64,000 bases of DNA from Tanypteryx hageni (Eukaryota > Arthropoda > Insecta > Odonata > Petaluridae). Shown one piece after another: positions 25,187 through 36,339 of this stretch. A model generated the notes under the pieces. It ran no database searches and was not told where the DNA came from. It worked only from the letters and a program-made list of their open reading frames with translations. Position 1 is the stretch's first letter, and the number at the start of each line of letters is the position of its first letter. The DNA lies in contig CM054115.1 of the NCBI GenBank assembly GCA_028673005.1, forward strand, positions 195,556,370 to 195,620,369, read 5' to 3'. The position numbers and the translations under genes were made by a program.

Positions 25187-25531
25187 CTCTAGAGCGAGGT
25201 ATTTCATATTATTCCCAAAAATCAAGCTTCAGCATACAACAGAAAGGCTTGAAGAATAAAGAAGACAAACTTATTTCCGTAACGCAGACGTGATCGGCCG
25301 CCTCGGTTCAAATTAATTTTGTTCAGTGCATCGAGAACTGATTTACAACAACAAAATTGTGTCAACTTTCCCAAAATAGAGTGCAATTGTTTTCGTGATT
25401 TTGACGTACCTTATTAAGATAGCTCTGTCAGCCACAAAACGGTCGTTTCTCTTTATAATCGACGCTCTGCAAATGACCACCAAGGAAAAGCGCTCTTTAG
25501 CCGATATCTGGTTTTTCTTGCTGTTTTGCGA

Positions 25532-25640
25532 CAAGGGTCTTCAAACTACGGCCGGCGGGCCACATTCGACTCGCACAGTGATTTCATCGGAACACTGTAT
25601 TTTCTTTATTAATCATTTGTGTTCTTTGCATTGAAGTCAT
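25532..25640 (+). mobile_element. Possible single hAT end
   Basis: CAAGGGTCTTCAAACTACGG followed by CCGGCGGGCCAC resembles the hAT terminus CAGGGGTCTTCAAACTACGG. No opposite end was found, so this is a fragment at best. Confidence 0.4.
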
Positions 25641-25879
25641 TGCGTAGTCATTTGTATTAAACACGACTAAAATATTTTTTCTCCTTAATTTTCTGATCAA
25701 TTCTGTAATAATTCTGTGCATATACTATTTGAGTTTGTAACATTACATACTGCCTTTTGAGAAAACTCATAATTAAGCTGCGAAAAAAGTTATATAGCGT
25801 GCAAACGACTCGAAGGCTAAAAAACATAATTCCGGTTTTTCTCCGTTTTAGTACTATTTTTAAAAAGCGGAAACGTGCT

Positions 25880-26180
25880 AATGTGATCGTTGTCTATCCC
25901 TCTTCCTGTCTGTGAATAATCCACTCTTTTTGTTTTAAGAGATATTTGGAAAATTCTTTTTGAATTAAATAAGTCTTATTGATCCATGAATGTTCCATCG
26001 ATTGGATTTTCCAAGCAGTTAATTGATTTTTCGCTAGATGGATATAAATTCGGAAAATTCGAAATTTTAAAAATGGTATTGTAGTCAGTCTACCGAAGGC
26101 GAAGGAGTTAAGTTTTCACGCATGGGAAGCTCTAGCGAGGATCAGCATTCCAACGGCGCGGGTTGCCCACACCCACACAA
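25880..26180 (-). repeat. Relative of the 4430-4830 repeat, inverted
   Basis: TTTTGTTTTAAGAGATAT, TTTTTCRCTARRTGG and GGTATTGTAG follow the same order as the reverse complement of 4430-4790. Confidence 0.6.
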
Positions 26181-26684
26181 TGGAAGAGGCAAAGCAGAAC
26201 CATGAATGTTTTTAAGAGAACGCGCTTTCACAGCTTACTTTACGTAAGAAGGGTTTCTTATGATGAGAGCGTTGCTCTCGAAATACGTCTATAGCGCTTC
26301 GTTCCTCTTCGCTTTCATTCCTTTCTTGTTACGGTTTGGATTTGAATCTTCAATTCAAAGGGTATCTCATGCTTGGTTTTTTCCTCGGAATACTTTACGT
26401 CCTGGTTACACTTCCACGAAATCTGGCCGAGCAAAGGGTCTCGACCGGGCTCTAATACGTCATCGTAAAATATATTCTCGCTTCGAAGGTGGTACTGCAG
26501 TCCTCGTGTTTACGAATGGCGGCCTTCGTTCCGCCCTTCCTCCTTGGAAGAGGAGGAGGGGCACGCACCGTTTGAACTCGGCGTGCATGACGACGCTCCG
26601 TGACCCAGGCGATCACGGTTGAGAAAGAAATGGTACGCTTCTTAGGAAGGGGCAGAGGGCATCCTCTCCATTACTCCCATTTTC

Positions 26685-27224
26685 TCTCTCTTTCTCCCTC
26701 CAACCCCCTCTCCCTCCACTCCTCTCTCCCTCCACTCCTCTCTCCCTCCACTCCTCTCTCCCTCCATTCCTCTCTCCCTCCATTCCTCTCTCCCTCCTCT
26801 CTTCTCTCCCTCCACTCTTCTCTCCCTCCTCTCTTCTCTCCCTCCACTCTTCTCTCCCACCACTCTTCTCTCCCTCCACTCTTCTCTCCCTCCACTCTTC
26901 TCTCCCTCCTCTCTTCTCTCCCTCCTCTCTTCTCTCCCTCCTCTCTTCTCTCCCTCCTCTCTTCTCTCCCTCCTCTCTTCTCTCCCTCCTCTCTTCTCTC
27001 CCTCCTCTCTTCTCTCCCTCCGCTCCCCTCTCCCTCCGCTCCCCTCTCCCTCCACCCCTCTCTCCCTCCACCCTCTCTCCCTCCACCCCCTCTCCCTCCA
27101 CCCCCTCTCCCTCCACTCCTATCTCCCTCCACTCTTCTCTCCCTCCACTCTTCTCTCCCTCCACTCTTCTCTCCCTCCACTCTTCTTTCCCTCCCTCCAC
27201 TCCTATTTCCCTCCACATCTCTCT
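26685..27224. repeat. CT minisatellite, about 16-bp unit
   Basis: More than thirty copies of a CTCTCCCTCCACTCTT-like unit. Long frames open on both strands (SLPPLFSPS repeats one way, REERREEGEK the other). These arise from the repeat having no stops, not from a gene. It begins immediately after the tail of the LINE fragment at 27225. Confidence 0.9.
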
Positions 27225-27347
27225 CCCAGTTTACCCTATCAACTGCCTCCCTCCAAGTTAGCCCATCTGTCTTTAGCTCTTCTTTTCGGTCTCTTGATGT
27301 TTCTTGGGACCCATTGTATGACACGTCCAACGCCGATCATTTCTCCT

Positions 27348-27351
<4 letters not shown>
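27225..27351 (-). pseudogene. C-terminal part of the interrupted LINE
   Basis: Minus-strand VIQWVPRNIKRPKRRAKDRW followed by AVDRVNWER is the terminal region of the same LINE type as 23025-23240. It is the expected continuation of the LINE at 27705-28860, from which it is separated by the PLE/TA block 27352-27704. Confidence 0.75.

Positions 27352-27402
<51 letters not shown>
27352..27402. repeat. (TA)n microsatellite
   Basis: About 50 bp of TA bordering the PLE fragment. Confidence 0.95.
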
Positions 27403-27403
<1 letters not shown>

Positions 27404-27648
27404 CAACTTACGGAAAAGGAAAGGTAAAATAGATATATGGATGTCAACAAGGTGTTGGGATGAGGAAACCCAGTGAGCACTCACCAATCAGACGACTTCA
27501 GGTTGGCGAGGCCCCGGGAATGTCGAAGCGACACACGTAAAATAACACAAAAACACAGAAACATCACAAACGTAGAAGCTTCGGAACTACTCCTTCTTCA
27601 GCTACAGAGAGAGAACTGGGTTTCCTCATCCCAACACCTTGTTGACAT

Positions 27649-27650
<2 letters not shown>
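27403..27650 (-). repeat. PLE pLTR fragment with inverted end
   Basis: Minus-strand pLTR with a CTGAAGA box (27601-27595), CGCTTCGAC, and a 78-bp intron-like segment (27407-27484; GTGAGTGCTCACTGGG to TTTTCCGTAAG). The part of this segment at about 27437-27476 reappears inverted at 27614-27655, so the fragment is bounded by short inverted repeats and then (TA)n on each side. No coding part remains. Confidence 0.7.

Positions 27651-27701
<51 letters not shown>
27651..27701. repeat. (TA)n microsatellite
   Basis: About 50 bp of TA followed by TTTA repeats. Confidence 0.95.
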
Positions 27702-27704
<3 letters not shown>

Positions 27705-28860
27705 TTATTTATTTATTCACTCTTTTAATTATGTCTTTCTTACCTAGTCGTTCCTTTTTCAGTCTCTTCGTGTTATCCCAGGAATACATCTCTCCATACT
27801 CCTCCGTGTTGTTTGCATGTGCTGGACTGTTCTGGCGTTCATGGTCCATGTTTTGCATCCATAGGTTAAAACATGTACAACACATTGGTCGTACAATATC
27901 CTTCTCAGAAATATTGGGATACTTGGCTTAAAGATATTTGCATTCCAGCCAAAAGCACTCCATGCCATCTTCACTTGACGGTTGATTTCTCCATGAAGTG
28001 ATTCGTCGGTAGTGATGAGTTGACCTAAGTAAACGTAATTTGTTACTTCTTCGAGTTCTGTTCCGTTGATTGATATCTTCTCGGGATTTGTGAAGGAGTT
28101 GAACATGACCTTTGTTTTATCAAGATTCGTTCGAAACCCAGCTTCTTGGCTTACCTTCTCCAGTTCCTCAGTTCTTCTACGGAGCCCTTTTGAGTTTCCT
28201 ACGAACAGTATGATGTCATCGGTGAATTTCAAGTGACTCAGATGTTCTCCATTTACCTCTTTACCGTTTTCTTCACTGTCTAGCGTTTTGAATACTTCCT
28301 CTAGAGCTGCTGTAAATAATTTTGGAGACATGGTATCCCCTTGCCTCACCCCCTTTTCGTTCTAAAAGGCACTTGTTTCTTCATGAAGCTAGACAGACGA
28401 TGTCGCGTTTTATAGATATTCTTGATTAATGTAATGTACGTTTCTTCTACTTCTTGTTTCTTCAGTGCATTTAGCACCGAAGAAGTACGAATATAGTCGA
28501 ATGCTTTCTCGTAGTCGATGAAACACACACAGAGGGGCAACTCGTACTCATTAGTCCGACTGATTATCTCTCTGACAACTTGAATGTATCGTATTATATC
28601 CACTGCGAAATCCAGCTTGGTCTCTGGGTTGGGTGAAATCTAGATGTTTTTGAAGGCGCGTAGTGAGAATCTTTGTGAATATTGTGTAGACTGCCGGGAG
28701 CAGCCTGATTGGCCGATGATTATTCGAATCTTCCTTGCGACCTTGCTTGTGCAAAAGAATTATGCTTGCGTGGTTCCACGACTCTGGTATATTTCTCTTC
28801 CTTAAGCAAGACGCAAAAATCTTACCTATTTAAAAACCGACGGGAGGAAACTGAATTTCC
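27705..28860 (-). pseudogene. RTE-like LINE reverse transcriptase, truncated
   Basis: From 28860 downward the frames give FASCLRKRNIPESWNHASII, LLHKQGRKEDSNNHRPI, DQAGFRSGYNTI, VCFIDYEKAFD (motif A), VRQGDTMSPKLFTAALEEVF (motif B) and LKFTDDIILF (motif C). Motif C has T where FADD is usual. The thumb region follows (TNYVYLGQLIT, VLTYGCKTWTMN), then GITRRD and GKKDIIKRVNK. This is an RTE/craniofacial-development-protein-2-type LINE RT. At least two frameshifts (near 28590 and 28350) break it, and the endonuclease domain is absent, as in a 5'-truncated insertion. Its C-terminus continues at 27351-27225 beyond the PLE insertion. Confidence 0.85.
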
Positions 28861-29171
28861 AATCTTTTAGGCGTTGGTTTATTCAAATCCAATATTCGTG
28901 CGACGATTGTAAGGGATTTTAAAAAGTGATTGAAAGTTATGCGGTGCAGCGTCTCAAAACCTCACGCAGCAGCAGCATCACATTTTTTGGGTATAGACCA
29001 GAGGGGATCTCGCGAATAAATTGCAGTGGCTGCATTTGCAGCATAGCGAGTGCCAGGTAGCCGCACTCATAAATATTTGGACAATATTGATACAGGCGTC
29101 TTAAAAAGCTTGTCAGAGCCGAAATTTAGTTATTAACTAGAAATCACTTATACCTTTGATGGTAAAAGAAT
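28861..29171. other. Intergenic DNA, nothing recognised
   Basis: No gene or repeat with clear borders. Confidence 0.4.
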
Positions 29172-29430
29172 CTACTTAAACAGGATTTCGTCCACATTCC
29201 TTTCTTCTTCAGCTAATCGGAGCGCAGATTCATGATTTTCGTCCTTCAGTTTGTTGTTGTGTTTGTCTTTCAGAAAGTGAAGTGCAGTAAATGACCGTTC
29301 ACACATCCGAGTTTCGGAAAGAGAGTAAATACTGAAAGGGACACGTGCGTTAGATCTTTGTAATTTTCAGACCGTTTGAAAATGTCACTCCAGAATTTTT
29401 CAACTTTTGCATTATTGTCATAAAACGTAT
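29172..29430 (-). pseudogene. hAT transposase C-terminal fragment
   Basis: Minus-strand frames give NAKVEKFWSDIFKRSENYKD, then after a frame change SETRMCERSFTALHFLKDKH and NNKLKDENHESALRLA, ending EEERNVDEILFK and a stop. CERSFTALHFLKDK...LKDENHESALRLA is the hAT dimerisation region as seen in GTF2IRD2/ZBED-type domesticated and mobile transposases. Only the last 80 or so residues are present. Confidence 0.75.
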
Positions 29431-29479
29431 TTTTAGGCGTTCTTTACAAAAAGTAAAAAAAGTACGCTTTATGATCAGG

Positions 29480-29880
29480 TCGTGTCCGTCCGTCCGTTCG
29501 CATGTATCATCTGCAAACCTACTGGACGAATGTTCATGAAATTTGGTATTTAGGACATGAGGATAAAGAAACTAAGAAAATGATATAAATGGTTCACGTA
29601 GCCTAATCGGGAGTGCCACTTCACTGGTAAGAAAAAATTAACTTTTCTTTACATCTCGTAAAATATTACTTATAACAAAAAAGTGTTCAAACAAAATTTG
29701 TAGAACTAGTGAAAAAGCATGTTTTGTTGAGTACATTTTTGTCGAAGGAGTAGCGGATTTCAAGAAAATCATTCGAGATTGTAGTAATTCACTTTGAACT
29801 TAAAAATTGTTCTCGTGTTTTTTAATTGTTGTCAACAAAAACAATCTTCGTAGCAACTGAAGTAAACAAATATCTGCCTT
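29480..29880 (+). repeat. Dispersed repeat, copy 1
   Basis: Matches 39745-40110 in order: ATTTTCATGAAATTTGRTAT, ATCTCGTAAA, TGTAGAACTAGT, AGTAGTAATTCRCTTTGAAC, TTGTTGTCAACRAAAACAAT. Both are in the same orientation. Confidence 0.65.
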
Positions 29881-30005
29881 TTATTTATTTATTTATTTTT
29901 ATTATCTCATAAACAGCCGTTAACGGCCTTTTACAAAGAGCGTAATAACATTAACAAAGACGAACACATACAACCATGCCCTCGGCAGAATTCGAACCCG
30001 CGACT
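29881..30005 (-). repeat. tRNA-derived SINE, 5'-truncated copy
   Basis: Minus-strand reading gives GGGTTCGAATTCTGCCGAGG, GCATGGTTGTATGTG, and an AATAAATAAATAAA tail. It matches the B-box-to-tail part of the SINE at 4882-5070. Confidence 0.75.
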
Positions 30006-30325
30006 AACTAATTAAATTATTTTCCTTTCGTGCGCACACAACATTTGGTAAATGAAGGGAAATGAATTACCTACGACGTAGAAACGAACGTAAATACGTT
30101 TATTTTCGTTACGTATACGCTGCGTTTGCACTGTAATCGTACGGAGGACATCTGAGCTCATTTATTGCACTACAAAGCTGACGGGATGCCTACCTGGAAA
30201 CTTCTTAGCATTTAGACGTGTCCTCTAGTCCGATTAAATACGTCACGATGTGTGAATACGTGTGTCGTTTTGATTTGTGAAAACATTGGAATACATTGCT
30301 TGTTTTATAAATGCGTTTCGTAATA

Positions 30326-30922
30326 CAGTACAAGTCCGATAATCCGACACCATTGGGACTTAAGTGGTGCCGGATTATCAGATATGCCGGTCTATTGGAT
30401 GATACTCCTAGCAATATCCAAAGACACTTTAATTTCACCTTTTTACTTGTTATACAGTAGTATAATATTTTTAAGTACAGTAATTTAAATAGCCTACGTA
30501 ATAATAAATACCGTATTACTGTAAATAGACTAATCATAATAAAGCAATGCATGCAAATATAGTAGTTTATTCACCAACATTGTAGGGATGACTTCAGAAG
30601 TGATCCTCGTTATTGGCTTCCCTTAGGACCACTTAGCGATAAACCACTTGTACAAAACAATATCTAATTGAGACAAATTCAGCTTGGTAAAAATTTGTCG
30701 CATATCAACGCCTTTAGTAGTATCTGACTCAGCTATATATAATCGCAATTGGTCATTTTGTTTCTTTATATCATAAATCGTAGATGATCCAATGTTGAAC
30801 TTATTCATGATAACATTTCGATTCTCGCTTTTCTCAAGCCGATTTATCTCCAATTTCTGATGTAATGTCATAGTTACATGCTTCCTTTTGGCACCTTTAC
30901 CACCTCTGCTCACATTAGAAGC
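30326..30922 (-). mobile_element. Tigger-type DNA transposon, internally deleted
   Basis: The 3' side ends in CAGTACAAGTCCGATAATCC at 30326-30345, preceded by TA. A matching inner inverted phrase (GTGCCGGATTATC) is near 30366. This end type and the TA target fit Tigger/pogo. The transposase start lies at 30922, leaving under 0.6 kb in total. The outer 5' terminus is not seen. Confidence 0.7.
30623..30922 (-). pseudogene. Tigger/jerky-like transposase, N-terminal fragment
   Basis: MASNVSRGGKGAKRKHVTMT begins a CENP-B/Tigger-type N-terminus. LHQKLEINRLEKSENRNVIM, NKFNIGSSTIYDIKKQNDQL and RLYIAES form the first helix-turn-helix DNA-binding domain (about residues 14-70). The reading continues only to about residue 99 and stops. 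The second HTH and the DDE catalytic domain are missing through an internal deletion. I start it at 30922 because MASN is the usual beginning; the upstream methionine at 31015 runs through a tRNA-like sequence. Nuclear DNA binding is family knowledge; function of this fragment is not expected. Confidence 0.8.
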
Positions 30923-30980
30923 CATTATGTGTGATAATAAATAAACAAAATGTGATAAATTATTGAAACGAGAAAACATT

Positions 30981-31054
30981 CTGCTATGACCGGGAATCGA
31001 ACCTGGGTCTTCCACTTGTCGGGCTGATATTCTACCACAGAACTATCGTAGCAG
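30981..31054 (-). tRNA. tRNA-like sequence or tRNA pseudogene
   Basis: The minus strand reads CTGCTAC at the 5' end and ATAGCAG at the 3' end, a near-complete acceptor stem. It has an A box (GTTCTGTGGTAGAAT) and a T arm CCAGG-TTCGATT-CCCGG with a strong B box. The anticodon loop reads CCGACAA, lacking the invariant U33, and its stem has a mismatch. It most resembles Gly/Asp-type tRNAs and is unlikely to be functional. It lies about 60 bp upstream of the Tigger transposase start. Confidence 0.5.
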
Positions 31055-31140
31055 AATAATTCTTTTCTTTGACGTAGCTCTTGGGGCTGGTTGATACTAG
31101 CTTGGCTAGCTAAGAAAAATATCCACATTCAGAGAAGAGA

Positions 31141-31480
31141 GATGTGGAGGGGGAGATGTGGAGGGGGAGATGTGGAGGAAGGAGGGGTGGAGATGTAGAG
31201 AGGAGAGAGGTGAAGGGGGGGAGATATGGATACGGAGATGTGGAGGGGGGAGGTGGAGGAAGGAGGGGAGAGGGGGAGAGATGTGGAGGAAGGAGGGGGG
31301 AGAGGTGGAGGGGGGAGATGTGGAAGAGAGAGACGGAGGAAGGAGGGGTGGAGTAGGGAGATGTGGAGGTGGAGGAAGAAGGGGTGGAGATGTAGAGGGG
31401 AGAGAGGTGAAGGGGGGGGGAGATATGGATGCGGAGATGTGGAGGGGGGGAAGAAGGGGGAGAGATGGAGAAGATGGGTG
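31141..31480. repeat. GA-rich minisatellite
   Basis: Repeats of GGAGATGTGGAGGGGG-like units on the plus strand. Long frames on both strands are compositional. Confidence 0.85.
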
Positions 31481-32640
31481 TTTAGACGTAGCCTTTGGAA
31501 CATGCGGAGGGGATAAAAGCCGCCTTGCAAGGCCACGATGGCGCATGGCAGGGGGTGACCTTGACCTACATTAATTAAAATATGTCGGCCAGTTTTATGA
31601 TTGGGATAATAAATAATCTATAATGCTCCGTGATTGGCTCACTTTCATTCACGTCATCGCAATTGATTATGATTAGATACAAATAAATAATAGGTGAATA
31701 TTATTAAATTAGTTCTGAAGTTTCTGGGAATTTTCAAATTTAGCAATTTAATATGTAAAATATGTTATGCTCTTCCGTTTCTCTTCACATTAAAAATGCT
31801 AAACATTTCCGTTAATAGTTATCTATTTTGCCGCTGACTTGAAGTTTAAATAATACCTTGGTTACGGTAAGTAATGCGACGTTAAGGGTAATAAATAAAT
31901 ACTAGGGGCCTGTTGCAGTACATACTTGCTGCAAACATCTAGAGAGCCTTGCGTGAAGTGACCCAATGCGATAGTTTCTATGGCAAAAAATTAATACAAA
32001 GAGTGTTATTAGTTGAACCACTTTTATTGCCCCTCTTAAAATTATAATATAGCTCACAGCATTCATGCCTTTTCGGGAAATGACTTCCCACTTAAAACCT
32101 GTAGGAGTTCGCGCCAAATATTCAGGTGAAAGATTTGTCGAAATCGAGCCGACCGTTCCCGGTTTATTTGTGTTCATGCCGGAAGGCTTCAGACGCAGGC
32201 AGGGACGCAGAGACCCAGCGGTTATATTAGATTAATTTATTCATTGATACTACTGTGTTAATGAAGTCAGACTTAGAGATTAAAATTGATGAATTTTGGA
32301 AGGCCTTTAAGGATATTTTCTACGTAAGCTAAGTTTTTAATCTTTACGTAAAAATAGGAAAATAAAATTTATATACATTTAGTGTTATGGTATCACGTTT
32401 TATATGCAATGATAAGTAATAAAATAAACCTAAAACTCAAAGAATTTAAAGTTTCATAAAGTAGAAATAGTTTTAGGCTTATAAAGGTTGTGTAGCATGT
32501 TTAACAAATCGAACTTCATTAGTACTTTTTGACGCGCAGCTTTTACATGTCCAAAACTATTTTCCTTTCTGGAAAATTCAGTTTTGTGAATTTTATATTT
32601 ACTGTTTACTTTTTAGTGCACATAAAAGTAGGTTTCACTA
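31481..32640. other. AT-rich DNA, nothing recognised
   Basis: No gene or bounded repeat is seen. Confidence 0.45.
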
Positions 32641-34580
32641 TTTTTTACTTTCTCATATACGTGGTATATAGGGAAAGTATATATTGTGATCGCGAAAAAA
32701 TTCGACTGAGATTTTGACGAAATTACACGTTTTACCAGTCTCTCTGAATTCAAGAAAGTGCCGTCTGTCTGTCGTCGCCCGCTCTTGCGCCTAGGCGGTT
32801 CAACGAAATCAAATGATATTTCGTATTAAGACATAATATTACCCAGAATAGAAACTCCGAGAAGATGAATGGTATAGCACAACAATGAAGGCTAATTTAG
32901 TATGGTTGATTTTCACGAAATATTGATTTATTAAAAAATGATTTTGATTAAAATCCGTTCAGTTATAAAGCGTGTAGTCAGCACAATACTGCATAAGCCA
33001 TACTTCTCAAAAAAGGCTTTATGGCGCCAAGCCCTCCCCAGTCATCATAACAATATTTGTCCAACAATAATGCTTCAGCACCAATCAAGTTTGATTTTCA
33101 CATATATGAGGTAACGAATATATTAATACCGATTACGAGCAGAAGACATTTTCCGCTGTTTGGTTTGTTTTCTAGTAGTAGGATTTTCTTCCAGTCAGGA
33201 AACATTATAGTGAGACCAGATGCATACATAGTATATGAGAAAGTTTGCGCGACGTATATTATACCGATGTTTTGCTTTTTCCAATTCGAATTCGAGATTT
33301 AAACGGAAATGTTTTAAGGTCCCATAAACACGTTTTGACTGTTTTCTTGATGATGCCTGTGTGTGTGTGTGTGTGTCTGTGACCGGAATTTTGTGGGTGC
33401 TCTCACTCAAAAACTATTAATCAGATCACTGCGAAGTTTTATATTTGACATTTCTATTAATGGTAAAAGAACTGATTAGTTTTTGGTAAAAATCGGTCAA
33501 CCGAAAGTGTCATTTTTCCATTTTTTACTTTCTCCATATACGTAGTATAGGGGAAAGTATTGTATTCATGAAAAAAATCGACTTCGAGATTTCAACGGAA
33601 ATACACGTCTTGTGGTCCCCTGAACACTTTTTGACCATTTTCTCGATGATGTTTGTGTGTTTGTATGTAATAGCTTCTTGTGGGTGCTCTAATTCAAAAA
33701 CTATTAATCAGGTCAACGCGAAATTTTATATTTAAGATTTTTATAAAAGTCAGAAGAACTGATTAGTTTTTGGTAAAAATCGGTCAACCGAAAGTGGATG
33801 TTTACTCATATCACTTGACCGTTATTTTGAAATATTTGCTTTAATATTTGATAAATGTAAATATGTACTGGAATAAACGTTGTAGGAAATTCAATTTTAT
33901 ACAACCTTTGTTTGAAACATTTTTCCCTATAATGCATTGTTTAAGAGATATCTTATATTTTTAGCTTCCACCACCACGCCACCTTCCGACTATTGTTAAC
34001 AATTGACGCTTAGTTACGTCTTAGTAACGCTCCTTTTTCTTTTCCTATTTGTTGGAGCTTTGTGGCTATATCCAATATCAGAAGGCTATGGTTTGAGTTT
34101 ATTTCTGTTCTTTGTAAAGTCTAAAATTTTCTCGCAGTTTCTTAAAATATTTATTATAGTGTAACCTATTTGGAATTTTTAGAAATATTACAGATATGGA
34201 GAAAGTCATGTGGTGGCCACACCAGATGTTTTTTAGATATTTGCTTTAATATTTGATAAATGTAAAAAAGTACTGGAATAGAAGTTGTAGTAAATTACAT
34301 TTTCTATAACCTTTGTTCGAAACCTTTTCCCATATAATGTTTTAGCTGCCACAACCACACCACCTACCGCCAACTATTGTAAATATTTTCGCTCCTTTTT
34401 ATTTTCTTAATTGTTGGAGCTATATCCAATATCAGAAAGCTACGGTTTGAGTATATTTCTTTGTAAAGTCTAAATTTTTCTCTCATTTCCTTAAAATATT
34501 TATTATTATTTAACCTATTTGGAATTATTATAAGTATTACAGGTATGTAGAAAGTCATGCGGTGGCCACATCAGATTTTT
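32640..34580 (+). repeat. Dispersed repeat cluster with ACTTTCTCCATATACG motif
   Basis: Units begin TTTTTACTTTCTCCATATAC followed by GTAGTATAGGGGAAAGTAT at about 33523, and in diverged form at about 32645. The part 33830-34215 is partly duplicated at 34235-34575 (AATATTTGATAAATGTAAA to GTCATGTGGTGGCCACA). Inverted relatives lie at 39000-39500 and 40110-40790. A (GT)n run is at 33359-33377. No coding. Confidence 0.7.
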
Positions 34581-35034
34581 TTATTTAAATTTTATTTTAA
34601 CTTAATAATTAATTCGTGGATATCCGTCATTTTTTACGAACAATTACGCTAGTAGAACTGGGGAACGGAAAGTATGATTTCGAAGATTTTTTCGCAATAT
34701 ACTGGGGCACATTAAAAACATGCCACCGCCTATCATAAGATCATGGCTTCCACTTGTGTTCTACGTTTATGTTCTCCATTTATTTTAGACGGGTATGTGT
34801 GCAGCATATTAATCATTTGATTTAAAAATTATTTAGAATCATCTCGCGGACTCGTGACTTGAAATATAGAGGAAATGGGAGGAGATAGGAGGTTCGGCTG
34901 CAAATTACTCGTGGAAAAATAATAAATAATGAATAAACAAATTAGTCTTACATGGGTGGGGGTAGGGGGAGGAAAGGTGGCTAATATCAAAACGAAGCTT
35001 TTTTCAGACTTAGCAGTGGCATAGGTAGAGGGGG

Positions 35035-35220
35035 CAGATGGGGAAGAAATGGGCAGAAAGGAGCAGAGGGAGGAGGAGGAAGCATATGGGGGCGGAGGGA
35101 GACAGAGAGGGACGGAGGGGTCAGAGGGAGACGGAGGGGGTCAGAGGGGAGCGGAGGGGGACAAAGGGGGGCGGAGGGAGACAGAGGGGAGCAGAAAGAG
35201 GGCAGAGGGAGGCAGTTGCT
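35035..35220. repeat. GA-rich low-complexity tract
   Basis: GGAGACAGAGGGGAGC-like purine repeats. Confidence 0.8.
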
Positions 35221-35574
35221 CCGGGTCGAGGGGACGCAAACTCATGGACCGAGAATTAAGTTGTTGTTTACACGAGTTATTTGGAGTAAAAAAACATCCC
35301 TGTCGCCAGTATTTCGTTTTAGTATTTTCCGCCTTCCCCCTTTCCTCCCCCTAACCCCATCCCCGTGAGCTTCATTTTTTTATTTATTATTTTTCAACGA
35401 GTAATTTGGTGTCTAACCTCCTCTTTCCTTCCCCTACCCCATCTCCATAACCTTCATTCGCTTATTTATTTGTCATTATTCATTCTCCTGTTATTTTGCA
35501 GTGAATTGTTTTCCATGTTGCCAAAATTTCGTTTACATTACTTCTGCTCTCCCCCTCTCTAGGTTGAGTTGGAA

Positions 35575-35700
35575 TTTTCGATGAATGAAAAATTCGATGT
35601 ATTGTGGCTCGGCGAATGTACAACTCGATGAATTGTGTTTGGATTAATTGCCGTTTCGATAAATTGTGGCCGGTGAATTGTCTTTCGATGAATTGAGTTC
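35575..35700. repeat. About 30-bp tandem repeat with TCGATGAATTG core
   Basis: Core copies or variants at about 35578, 35594, 35625, 35656 and 35685, with periods mostly 29-31 bp. The minus-strand translation shows HRTQFIERQFTGHNL-like repeats only because of this tandem structure. Confidence 0.6.
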
Positions 35701-35933
35701 GGTGAATTTTCTGTGAGCGCCTTTCGCAATTCATCGGCATCAGGAGGATGATCGAGTTTAGGAGCTTCTCCGTTCTTAATCTTCGGTGGGCCTTAGAGCT
35801 GAGTGGAAGGAGGAGGAGGAATAATGGGGTCACCGGCGGATGCTCTGTGGCGCATTTAGGCCGAATCCTGCATGATGGAACACGCCGTAACCTCCATACC
35901 ATCCTCTCGACTGGAACGACATCCTCACGTTGA

Positions 35934-35936
<3 letters not shown>

Positions 35937-35968
<32 letters not shown>

Positions 35969-36330
35969 TCTCTCCCCTTTCTCTCTCCCCTTTCTCTCTC
36001 CCCCCCTCTCTCTCCCTCTATCTCTCCCCTCTCTCTCCCCCTCCCCCCTCTCCGTCCCCATCACCCTCCCTACCCCTCTACCCCCTACCCCTCTCCCCCC
36101 CCCTCTCCCGCCCAAAGGGTTAAATGTAAGAATGAAACTTATGGTCTAAATTTCGCCCGAATAAAGACGATTATCTATCTATCTATCTATCCCTCTCCCT
36201 CCCTCTCCCTCCTCCTCTCCCCCCCTCTCCGACTCTCCCCCCCTCTCCGACTCTCCCCCCCTCCTCTCTCTAGCTCTCCTCTTCTCTCCCTCCCTCCGTC
36301 TCTCTCCTTATTTCTTTCTCTCTCGTATTA
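35937..36330. repeat. (CT)n and C-rich low-complexity block
   Basis: CT dinucleotides and CCCCTCTC runs, interrupted at about 36118-36190 by unique sequence and a short (TATC)n. Confidence 0.85.
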
Positions 36331-36339
36331 AAGCATTCA

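Noticed and set aside
26685..27224. CRISPR-like array
   Set aside because: Units are contiguous with no spacers, and the genome is eukaryotic.
26600..27349. Long open frames of about 200-250 residues on both strands
   Set aside because: They follow a 16-bp CT minisatellite with no stop codons; the proteins are pure SLPPLFSPS or REERREEGEK repeats.
30981..31054. Functional tRNA-Val (anticodon GAC)
   Set aside because: Position 33 is C, the anticodon stem has a mismatch and the acceptor stem is imperfect; kept only as tRNA-like.
31106..31574. Proline/serine-rich and glycine-rich frames of up to 146 residues
   Set aside because: Products of a GA-rich minisatellite, open on both strands.
35480..36331. 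211-residue and 133-residue frames
   Set aside because: Span the TCGATGAATTG tandem array and CT-rich block; compositional.
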